Shown one piece after another: positions 56,304-64,000 of a stretch of 64,000 nt of DNA. This DNA is from an uncultured Clostridia bacterium. GTDB taxonomy: Bacteria > Bacillota > Clostridia > Monoglobales > Monoglobaceae. The first letter of the stretch is position 1. Every line of letters starts with the position of its first letter. The position numbers were made by a program, and so were the translations under genes. The stretch is from contig CANQQJ010000011.1 in NCBI GenBank assembly GCA_947625905.1, positions 1 to 64,000 of the forward strand. Direction: 5' to 3'. The notes beneath the pieces were generated by a model. The model saw nothing but the letters and a program-made list of their open reading frames with translations. It was not told the origin of the DNA and ran no database searches.

Positions 56304-59300
56304 GGAGAACATCGCCGACTACATCGCCGTGTCGTCCTTATCCCGCATTACCTTCGCTCCCGGCGAGACCGAAAAGCAAATCGAGATCGAGACCTTCGGC
56401 GACAGGGAACCCGAGGCGGATGAGATATTCTCGCTTCTGCTGTCGTCTCCCGAAGGCGCGGAGCTGGGCGGCCAAAACGCGGCGACGGTGACCATAGAAA
56501 ACGACGATCCCAAAGAGACCGCGTACGTGGGCTTTGATTCCGAAAGCGCCGAGCTGACCGACGGCTGCGTCACGGTCAAGCGATACGGCGCGGATTACGA
56601 CATGGTCTCGGCAGACATGCTGCTTGAGAGCGGCGAGAGCAAAACTATATATTTTAAGCCCTGCGAGACCGAGGTGAAGGTGCCTCTTGACACAAGCGGC
56701 AGCGGCAGGCAGACCGTGGCCCTGCAAAATTTCAAGGGCTGCGAGGCGGGAGACATAACCTCATGCGCGGTAAGCTTCGGAGCCTCCGCCGAGGGGCTGA
56801 CACTCAAGGAGATAAAGGACGCGGCGGCACTGCCCGAGCCCGATGACGGGATCGTCGAGGCCGCCAAAAAGAATCCGCCTCCTCCGCCTGTCTATGATCA
56901 TACCCAATCGTTTTACCTTGACAACACAAAGGACCTTCATGCGGCAAACCCCGGAAAAGACCCTTCGGATCCGAATAACGAGCTGAGGCTCAAGGTGTAT
57001 TACGATCCGTCGCAGTTTGACGAGGCGGGAAATCTTTACGGCAGGATCATAGACGAAAGCTATGCCGGAGGCGCTTATGTGGGAAACTATTATTTCCCGC
57101 AGTCGTTTGAGACCGGCGTGTTTTCCGGAGCCAACCAGTGGAAGACCTGCCGCCGCTCGGAGTGGCGCAAGGAAGGCTACGACGATTCGCCGAACGGATA
57201 TATATTCCTTGAATGGTACGACTGGCGCACATGGAACAACGGAAAAAGCACCGCCAAGCTTAATAATATAGACCACGAGCAATACGGATATTACGCGGCC
57301 GACTGGCTGAATGCCCCGAGTCTTAATATCTCTCCGGACTGGGCAAACGGCCTGATCATGGTTATGGATGACAGCGCTCTTGAGATAAGCCGCATATATA
57401 AGGGCGGAAAATTCGGCAGAACGAGGACCGCTGTCACATCGCTCGCCACGTCAACTAACGGAAACGGTGAAAAAGAGTTTATGCCTCAAAAGGTCAAGGG
57501 CAGTCTGCGCGTCAGCGCTTCCGACGAGGAAAAGAACAAGACGCCCGATCCGACCATAAAACTCTACGGTATCGCGGCGATGTTCAGAAAATTCAGAGTG
57601 AACGTCGAGCAGCCCGGCACTATGGAGTTTAAGAGCGAGAGCGGCACAGTGAAAAAGATCCCCGCAGCCGCGCGCCTTGCAGAGGGACACGCGCTGAGAT
57701 ATTTCGGTCAGGACCTGACCGTTCAATCGACCCCGGCGGGCAGCGACGGCAAGATTTACGGCGAGCTTATCGGATACAAGGTCACGCTCAATTACTTAAA
57801 CTCCGACGCCAAAAAAAGAAGCGCATTCTATTATATGGAGGACGGCCGCAAACCGTCCGAGGCCGCAAACGCCGCAATAGGCGAAGTCAGCAAAAAAGAC
57901 ATCGTTTACGCGGAGCGCAAGGAGAGCACCGCGAATATAACGATAGACAAGGACTTTGTCAGAGAGATCGACAACAGGCTCAAAGGCGTGTCGGGCAGCG
58001 GCGCCGATTGGACGACCGACATAAGCCTTCAGCCCCTCTACGGATACAAGGACATCACGGTCCAAATCGCCGCGTCAAGCGACGGAACTCTTGAGAATCA
58101 CAAGGTCGGCATACACGAGGGCGAATACCATTACGGCGATACGCTCTCGCTGGCGGGCATACCCGCCGACAGCGGCAAGGTTTTCGCGGGCGTTAAGGTC
58201 GAGGGCAGAGCGACCTCCAATTTAAGTGACGAAAAGATCATCGACTGCACGTTATGGTCCGACAGCGGCGCGCCCGTCTCGCTGACATTGGGCGACAAAA
58301 ACTGCAAATTTTTTGTCCTGACGCCCGTGTTTAAGAAAAAAAGCGGCAACTACATATCGTTTGAAAACGCGGCGAACGGCAGGGTGACTATGCTCAACAC
58401 GCTGACGCCCGAGCAGATCAGAAAGATCAACGAGGCGCACTCAGACTATAATCTGTCCGAGGATCAGCTCATATATATCTGTGACCCCGCAGCGGGCGGC
58501 GCCGACGAGGCCGAAATGCTGATAAACATGATAACTCCCAAGCCCGGTAAAATATACCGCATTCAGGCGGTCGGCGCGGAGACCGAAGACGGGCGGCGCT
58601 ATGTGCCGACCTACACAAACGACCGCAATTTCGGGGCAAGCACCGTGAGCGGCTACACCACGTACATCACAGCCGCCGCCGAGATCTCGGACAATATAGT
58701 AAAAGTCAATGCCGAGACCCCCGACGCCGAACGTTACGTTCATGCGGAGGGCAGTATAGTCGGAGCGGAATACACCATAAGGGAGAGCGCGGAAAAAGTC
58801 CGCAGCGCGCCCATAGAGGGCCTCAGGGTTTACGGCCCCGGCGTGCTGTCCGAAATGTGGGTGAATACTAAAGACAACGGATCGGTAAAAACTCTTTACC
58901 CCGAGGAGGTCAGCGACGAGACAGGCGGGAGCGGCCGCTTCAATATTTCGGGAATATACACGCTCGACCAATCTTATGTCTTGTATTATACCAACGGGGA
59001 TATCGAGGGAACCTATCTCGTAAACGGCGAAAATATTGAAAGCCTGTCAAGCGGAAACGCGCCAATAGTCTTCCAAAGAACGATCGCCCTTGACGATCAA
59101 TCAAACACTGTCGTGACCGAAAACAAAAACGGATACATCGAGACTCTGCGAAACGACATAACAACACCGATATTCACAGCCGGCGCGCCGTATTCGACGA
59201 ACGTTGAGTACAAATTCGCAAGCGACGCAAACAACGTGAACTACAGGACCTCTGACGGCGGAGTGCCGATACTGGATGATTTTTTGACCGTATCGGTGCA

Positions 59301-62300
59301 TATCAACCTAAACGGACACCACATAAAACAGGTCCTGTTCAGCGTGGACAAGCTCAGAAGCTCCGACATCGAGTACGCGGTGGACGCCAAGGTGGGACAA
59401 ACGGTCTTTGAGTGTGATTTCGACGGGAAAAACATGCAGGAGGTGTTTGAGTCCGGAGACAGATTATACATCACCCTGGTCGACGAGCAGCAGCGTGAGA
59501 TCGGGTTCCGCGTCACAGGCGAAAACGGAAAACCCTTAAACGACGCTGACGGCGATCCGATCTATGAGAGCCGCAAAGAGGATATAAAATATTCCAAGGT
59601 ATACAGCGGTCTGAGCTTCTACTCCCCCATGACAGCCGCGGCGCCTCAGTCGTTTGACATACCAAACAGCGGCATAAACCTTGACCTGCCGCTTGTGGGC
59701 AATGTTATGGGCAGCGGCACGTCGGGCGTTATGACTTTTAACAGGCAGAAGTGGGACGAGTCGGTCGGCATTGACGGATACTCGCTGATATTTGACATAA
59801 ACGCGGCTATCACTCCCGACCCGGACAAGCCGACCGGAATAGACGCTTTTAACGAGATAAAGCGAATGAAAAACGACGCGAACAACATAGCGAATGATCC
59901 GTCCAACATAAACAATAACATACAAAACAACGGCTGGTTCGGAAGAACGTTCGGCTCGACGCAAAAGGCCAAGGATATGGCATATAAAAAATCTCTTGCC
60001 GACACGTTCGGAAAAAACGAGATCAATGTTAACGTCGTGGTCATGATGAAATTCGATTTCGCGTACAGCGAGCAAAGCGGCACATATATACTTATCGGCG
60101 CCCAGCTGGCGTTCGGCGGAACGTTCAACATCTCGCACACGTTCTATACCGTGCTCTACGGCGTGCCCCTCTACCTTAAACTCACGGGCGACATAACAAT
60201 ACAGCTTCAGGCGAATGTGGCCGAAAATAAAAATGTTACAGCGGGGAATTTCTCGCAGTACGATGATCTGGCAAATGCGCTGCCACCCACTGATGTCGGA
60301 TTCTTCCTGCTGCTGGGCGGAAGACTGGACGCGGGCGTGGGAGTCTGCGGCGTGCTCGGGGTAAGAGGCGTCCTGAAGCTTGATATAACGATATATATAT
60401 CGCTTCTGCACGTATCGAGCGACAGCGGAATCATGGCGTCGCTGAGCGGAGGCGTCGGCGTTGACCTGCTGCTGTTCAGCTTTGACTACGTTCCGAGGAT
60501 CGGAACTCTCGGCGCGGGCAGATATAAGGAATATACCGGTTGGGGCGACGGCGCAAACGCGGCCGCTGACGATCAAGGAACACCGGGAATTTTAAGGCGC
60601 CTCGGCACAGGCGGCGGCGGAAAGGTCGGAGAATACGCCGAGCAGGTGCACGCGGCCCAAACGACCGACTATACAATAATTCTCCCGAACGCTCCGGAGC
60701 GGACCAGACCGCAGATACTCACGCTGAAGGACGGCCGAAAATTCATGGTATATATCGGCAGCGACAACGCGCGGAGCGAGGGAAACAGAGAGTGCCTTTA
60801 CTACTGCGTAAGCAATGGGGACGGAACGTGGTCCGACGCGGTACCGGTCGAGGACGACGGAACGGCCGACTCAACGCCCGATATCGCGCTCTGCGGCGAT
60901 CGGGTCCTCATCACATGGGCGGACTCCGACACGGTGTTTGACGGAGCCGCGGACGAAAAGACCGTGCTGTCAAGCTTTGACATAAGCGCCGCGGTATTCG
61001 ACGGCGAGAAGATCTCGGAGACATTCGGCGTCAACAACGACAAGACGCTTCGAGGCTCGGACTTTATGGATTACGCGCCGATAATATGCGCCGACGAAAA
61101 CGGCGGAGACGGAGCGCTGCTTTACTACATCAAAAAAGATCTCGGCACGGCGGAAACCCCCGAGGATATGATAGACCCCTCAAGAACGTATCAGACGATC
61201 GCGATGGCCGAGTGGGACGGCTCGGAGGTCAAACAGGAGCGCTTCATGGAGCTGAGCGGCGACCCGCTCGTCATGAACATTGATTCGGAACCCGCGGCCA
61301 TACCCGTTGACGGTGAGGAGCACAAATTCTCGGTCTGTGCCTTCACACTCGATACCGACGGCGACATTTCGACCTCCGAGGATATTGACGTGTTTATGCT
61401 TCTCAATGACTTAACGGCGGACAAGATCTACGGACCGATAAATCTTTGCAGCGATTATTTGGAGGATCTTTCGCCCCAGCTTACGAAATTTGATTTCGGC
61501 GACGGCGAGGAATTATACCTCACGTGGATATCAAGGCGCGCGGGTTCAAGCGGCGAGGCGGCAAGCTCCGAGCTTAAAACCGTTAATCTTTCGGGCATAA
61601 TCAATTCGGCCGAGGGCGAAAACGCCGCCGAAATAATGAGCGATCCCGATTATGAGTTTGACGTCGAAACAACGCTTATGGGGCTTGACGAAGACTTTGA
61701 AAACTCTTTGATAAATTACAAGCTGCTCAAGGGCGGCGACGGGAACCTCTATATGCTGTGGACCGATATGGCGAGTTCCGACGAGAGAGATTTTTCGATC
61801 GAGCTTTACGGCGCGGTAAGGTACCAAAGCGATACAGATGAAAACAGCGAAAGCGGCTGGAGCAAGGCCGTTAAGATAACCGATTTCGCGAACTATATGC
61901 CGAATATGGCGATAGACGAGTTCTGCGCGGCCGTCGGCAGCGACGGCGAATTCAGCCTGCTAAGCAATATGTACACTCAGGATATTGACGAAAACGGCGT
62001 TCCGATATATTCGGAGAACAATTTGATCGAGTTCAGCATCGACAATTCCGCCAGGGCAAGCGTCGAGCTCGGAGAGGACGCTCCCGTCGAGTTCTCGGAC
62101 GGCCTGCCGCTTGGCGGAGAAGAGACCGAAATAAGTTTTGAGATCAAGAACCGAGGACTTTTAAAGCTAAGCGGCTACAAGGCCGAAGTCAAGATCGGCG
62201 GCGAGCCCTTCGGCTCGTTTGAGAGCGAAAGCGTCTTAAATGGCGGCTGCTCCGATACCGTCACGATCGGCGGCGTTATGCCGGAGACGATCGACCGCAG

Positions 62301-63465
62301 CACAATGATCGAGATCACGCTCACAAGCGCCGACGGAAAAACGAGCGACTACAACGCGACCTCCGTTCCGTTCAGGCCCGATATCCTCTTCGAGACGGAC
62401 TCGATCGAGCAGACCGACGACGGACTTTTGTGCACGCTTTATATCCTGAACACGGGCAACGCGCCGAGCGGCGATTTCACGCTGGAACTCAGCCGAGTTC
62501 AAAACGGCGAGGGTCTTGTGGGCGCCGTGACCACAGACAGCGTGGAGTCGATCGAGCCCTGGGATCTCATTATAAAAGATATCCTGCTCAACCCCGACAC
62601 GCTGGCTCCGAATGATTTCGGCAGCATGGGCTTGGCCGAGCTCAGCGTGAAGGGACTGCAAGACGGCTCGGAGATCGGCAGCGATATATTCATGTTCGGC
62701 GAGGACGAGTTTGCCGACAGGATAACGATAAACGGCGAGATCAAGCCTTTGTCGGTGCGCGAGGGCGGCATGCTGTCTCTGGATACCGAAAAGACGCCGA
62801 AAAACGAAAGCAACGAGTTCAGCTTTGTATCCGATAATCCCGATATCGCTTACGTGGACGAATACGGAAGACTGATCGGCGTAAAACAGGGCGAAACCAA
62901 ACTGACCGTGACCGAAACAAACTCGGGCTCCTCTCAAGTGTTTGACGTTATCGTTACCGAGCCCGACGGCACGCCCACAGCTCCGCCCGAGGCGTCCAAG
63001 CGTCCCTCAAGCGGCGGATACAGCGGAGGCGGCGGAAACTTCTCAACCGAAACCGCCGCGGCAGAGACGCACGAGCCGGCCGCCGAGCCGACGGCGGGAC
63101 CTTTGACAGGTACCGATAGCGGCGCTCTTCCGTTTGTCGACGTCAGCCCCGATGATTGGTTCTATGACAGCGTGAAATATATGTACGAAAACGGACTTAT
63201 GAACGGCACCGAGACTAATCTGTTTGAACCGAACGCTCCGGTGACCCGCGGCATGACCGCAGCTATCCTGGGCAGAGCCGAAGGCGCGGACCTAAGCGTA
63301 TTCGCCGACTCGGACGATATCGGCGAATACGCGGTGCCCGCCGTGCGCTGGGCGTGCGGCGCGGGAATAATAAACGGAAACGGCGACGGCACCCTGGCGC
63401 CTCTCGCGGGCGCGACCAGAGCCGAGACCGCAGCGATATTCGAGCGCTTCCTAAAGAATAATTAA
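56215..63465 (+). CDS. Giant Calx-beta/SLH surface protein, main part
   Basis: About 2416 codons continuing the protein begun at 55668. A Calx-beta domain (FAPGETEKQIEIETFGDREP...ATVTIENDD) is followed by several beta-rich modules, a Gly-rich region (GVGVCGVLGVRGVLKLDI) and a sialidase/propeller-like part (LYYCVSNGDGTWSDAVPVED). CARDB-like domains, a Big2 domain (SFVSDNPDIAYVDEYGRLIG) and two SLH domains (FVDVSPDDWFYDSVKYMYEN; FADSDDIGEYAVPAVRW) close it. The middle and C-terminal part is paralogous to the GLUG protein at 870-7163. The 5' end here has no ribosome binding site of its own, so this ORF depends on restoring the frame at the T6 tract. A cell-surface adhesin or structural protein is likely. 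Confidence 0.85.
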   Translation: MTEIIESYGGAEMTADEYTKNSEKLNDSVRENIADYIAVSSLSRITFAPGETEKQIEIETFGDREPEADEIFSLLLSSPEGAELGGQNAATVTIENDDPKETAYVGFDSESAELTDGCVTVKRYGADYDMVSADMLLESGESKTIYFKPCETEVKVPLDTSGSGRQTVALQNFKGCEAGDITSCAVSFGASAEGLTLKEIKDAAALPEPDDGIVEAAKKNPPPPPVYDHTQSFYLDNTKDLHAANPGKDPSDPNNELRLKVYYDPSQFDEAGNLYGRIIDESYAGGAYVGNYYFPQSFETGVFSGANQWKTCRRSEWRKEGYDDSPNGYIFLEWYDWRTWNNGKSTAKLNNIDHEQYGYYAADWLNAPSLNISPDWANGLIMVMDDSALEISRIYKGGKFGRTRTAVTSLATSTNGNGEKEFMPQKVKGSLRVSASDEEKNKTPDPTIKLYGIAAMFRKFRVNVEQPGTMEFKSESGTVKKIPAAARLAEGHALRYFGQDLTVQSTPAGSDGKIYGELIGYKVTLNYLNSDAKKRSAFYYMEDGRKPSEAANAAIGEVSKKDIVYAERKESTANITIDKDFVREIDNRLKGVSGSGADWTTDISLQPLYGYKDITVQIAASSDGTLENHKVGIHEGEYHYGDTLSLAGIPADSGKVFAGVKVEGRATSNLSDEKIIDCTLWSDSGAPVSLTLGDKNCKFFVLTPVFKKKSGNYISFENAANGRVTMLNTLTPEQIRKINEAHSDYNLSEDQLIYICDPAAGGADEAEMLINMITPKPGKIYRIQAVGAETEDGRRYVPTYTNDRNFGASTVSGYTTYITAAAEISDNIVKVNAETPDAERYVHAEGSIVGAEYTIRESAEKVRSAPIEGLRVYGPGVLSEMWVNTKDNGSVKTLYPEEVSDETGGSGRFNISGIYTLDQSYVLYYTNGDIEGTYLVNGENIESLSSGNAPIVFQRTIALDDQSNTVVTENKNGYIETLRNDITTPIFTAGAPYSTNVEYKFASDANNVNYRTSDGGVPILDDFLTVSVHINLNGHHIKQVLFSVDKLRSSDIEYAVDAKVGQTVFECDFDGKNMQEVFESGDRLYITLVDEQQREIGFRVTGENGKPLNDADGDPIYESRKEDIKYSKVYSGLSFYSPMTAAAPQSFDIPNSGINLDLPLVGNVMGSGTSGVMTFNRQKWDESVGIDGYSLIFDINAAITPDPDKPTGIDAFNEIKRMKNDANNIANDPSNINNNIQNNGWFGRTFGSTQKAKDMAYKKSLADTFGKNEINVNVVVMMKFDFAYSEQSGTYILIGAQLAFGGTFNISHTFYTVLYGVPLYLKLTGDITIQLQANVAENKNVTAGNFSQYDDLANALPPTDVGFFLLLGGRLDAGVGVCGVLGVRGVLKLDITIYISLLHVSSDSGIMASLSGGVGVDLLLFSFDYVPRIGTLGAGRYKEYTGWGDGANAAADDQGTPGILRRLGTGGGGKVGEYAEQVHAAQTTDYTIILPNAPERTRPQILTLKDGRKFMVYIGSDNARSEGNRECLYYCVSNGDGTWSDAVPVEDDGTADSTPDIALCGDRVLITWADSDTVFDGAADEKTVLSSFDISAAVFDGEKISETFGVNNDKTLRGSDFMDYAPIICADENGGDGALLYYIKKDLGTAETPEDMIDPSRTYQTIAMAEWDGSEVKQERFMELSGDPLVMNIDSEPAAIPVDGEEHKFSVCAFTLDTDGDISTSEDIDVFMLLNDLTADKIYGPINLCSDYLEDLSPQLTKFDFGDGEELYLTWISRRAGSSGEAASSELKTVNLSGIINSAEGENAAEIMSDPDYEFDVETTLMGLDEDFENSLINYKLLKGGDGNLYMLWTDMASSDERDFSIELYGAVRYQSDTDENSESGWSKAVKITDFANYMPNMAIDEFCAAVGSDGEFSLLSNMYTQDIDENGVPIYSENNLIEFSIDNSARASVELGEDAPVEFSDGLPLGGEETEISFEIKNRGLLKLSGYKAEVKIGGEPFGSFESESVLNGGCSDTVTIGGVMPETIDRSTMIEITLTSADGKTSDYNATSVPFRPDILFETDSIEQTDDGLLCTLYILNTGNAPSGDFTLELSRVQNGEGLVGAVTTDSVESIEPWDLIIKDILLNPDTLAPNDFGSMGLAELSVKGLQDGSEIGSDIFMFGEDEFADRITINGEIKPLSVREGGMLSLDTEKTPKNESNEFSFVSDNPDIAYVDEYGRLIGVKQGETKLTVTETNSGSSQVFDVIVTEPDGTPTAPPEASKRPSSGGYSGGGGNFSTETAAAETHEPAAEPTAGPLTGTDSGALPFVDVSPDDWFYDSVKYMYENGLMNGTETNLFEPNAPVTRGMTAAILGRAEGADLSVFADSDDIGEYAVPAVRWACGAGIINGNGDGTLAPLAGATRAETAAIFERFLKNN

Positions 63466-63470
63466 AACAT

Positions 63471-63506
63471 CAGCGGCGGCAGCCTCAAAAGGCTGCCGCC
63501 GCTGTT
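63471..63506 (+). terminator. Terminator of giant Calx-beta/SLH gene
   Basis: GCGGCGGCAGCCT-CAAA-AGGCTGCCGCCGC followed by TGTTTAATT, a few bases after the stop codon. Confidence 0.85.
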
Positions 63507-63565
63507 TAATTCTGTTTCATTCATAATTAATAATATATCAATTATATAACAAATTAAAAAAACTC

Positions 63566-63594
63566 TTGAAAAAAGTTTGTGTTTATATTATAAT
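63566..63594 (+). promoter_or_regulatory. Promoter of glyS
   Basis: TTGAAA (63566-63571), 17 bases, TATAAT (63589-63594). The leader of about 75 nt has one stem-loop (TCGGGCC/GGCCCGA); no T-box is visible. Confidence 0.7.
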
Positions 63595-63675
63595 TTATAA
63601 TGATTGGTATTTTGGAGATTTATCGGGCCTTAGCGCCGCTTTGGCCCGAAAAATAGAAAAGAAAGGTTGATAAAA

Positions 63676-64000
63676 TTGCAGAACCAAGAAAAAACTATGG
63701 AAAAGATCGTCGCGCTTTGCAAGGGCAGAGGATTTGTGTACCCCGGCTCGGATATATACGGAGGCCTGGCGAACTCCTGGGACTACGGTCCTTTGGGCGT
63801 TGAGTTCAAGAACAACGTAAAAGACGCGTGGAGAAAGAAGTTCGTTCAGGAGAGCCCCTACAACGTGGGTCTTGACGCGGCTATCCTCATGAACCCCAAG
63901 GTATGGGTGGCGTCCGGCCACGTGGGCGGATTTTCGGACCCGCTTATGGACTGCAAGGAATGTAAGGCGCGCTTCCGCGCGGACAAGCTGATCGAGGACT
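63676..64000 (+). CDS. glyS: Glycyl-tRNA synthetase, N-terminal part (truncated by window)
   Basis: The first 108 codons of a class II glycyl-tRNA synthetase of the single-chain dimeric type. The N-terminal block [20 protein letters not shown], then [12 protein letters not shown] and [21 protein letters not shown], is diagnostic. A TTG start at 63676 is preferred, since GAAAGG lies 9 bases upstream; an in-frame ATG at 63697 is the alternative. The gene continues beyond the window. Confidence 0.95.
   Translation, partial: MQNQEKTMEKIVALCKGRGFVYPGSDIYGGLANSWDYGPLGVEFKNNVKDAWRKKFVQESPYNVGLDAAILMNPKVWVASGHVGGFSDPLMDCKECKARFRADKLIED

Noticed and set aside
63466..63675. T-box leader before glyS
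   Set aside because: The leader is about 75 nt with one short hairpin; no T-box sequence or specifier stem is visible.

Overview
The window looks like the genome of a Gram-positive, SLH-type anaerobic clostridium that degrades pectin. The evidence is Clostridia-like housekeeping genes (xpt-pbuX, purA, ApgM-type phosphoglycerate mutase, pfkA, rpmE, bacterial-type glycyl-tRNA synthetase), several secreted proteins carrying S-layer homology (SLH) domains, and a PL1 pectate lyase, a rhamnogalacturonan-acetylesterase-like SGNH enzyme and a GH3 glycosidase close together. A relative of Monoglobus would fit, but that is an inference from gene content. No rRNA, tRNA or CRISPR array was seen.

Layout. 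1-870: a compact locus with the architecture of a type I toxin-antitoxin pair. 870-7930: a 2097-residue GLUG-repeat surface protein on the minus strand. Its upstream region holds two tandem, structurally matching RNA elements, each with its own promoter, rod-like hairpin, possible antiterminator and terminator. 7934-26532: nested mobile DNA. A TnpW-like gene and a large serine recombinase (LSR) gene are split after codon 100 by a 16.7 kb element (8501-25221). The element carries its own LSR, a TnpW-like gene, a tyrosine recombinase, a putative invertible promoter (12068-12392, drawn here in the ON orientation), an 11-G tract at the end of a short leader ORF, and two giant surface proteins of 1409 and 2596 residues. 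Removing it at the shared GTA restores the host LSR frame exactly.

26700-46800: xanthine salvage operon, then a block of SGNH esterase, MATE exporter, M15 peptidase, Ser/Thr kinase, pectate lyase, MalT-like LuxR regulator, AraC regulator and a 2131-residue GH3 protein that ends in a rhodanese domain. 46800-53600: housekeeping genes (DUF445, mscL, a small Lys-rich protein, purA, phosphoglycerate mutase, pfkA, rpmE). 53600-63500: a HigBA-like toxin-antitoxin pair, a small SLH protein, and a giant Calx-beta/SLH surface protein whose frame is broken at a T6 tract. 63676-end: the start of glyS.

Taken together, the window is rich in surface proteins whose expression appears switchable in different ways: DNA inversion, homopolymer slippage, and leader attenuation. 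The most striking unit is the 16.7 kb element, which reads as a mobile, self-contained, phase-variable surface-protein cassette inserted in another element's recombinase gene. All switching claims are predictions from sequence architecture.
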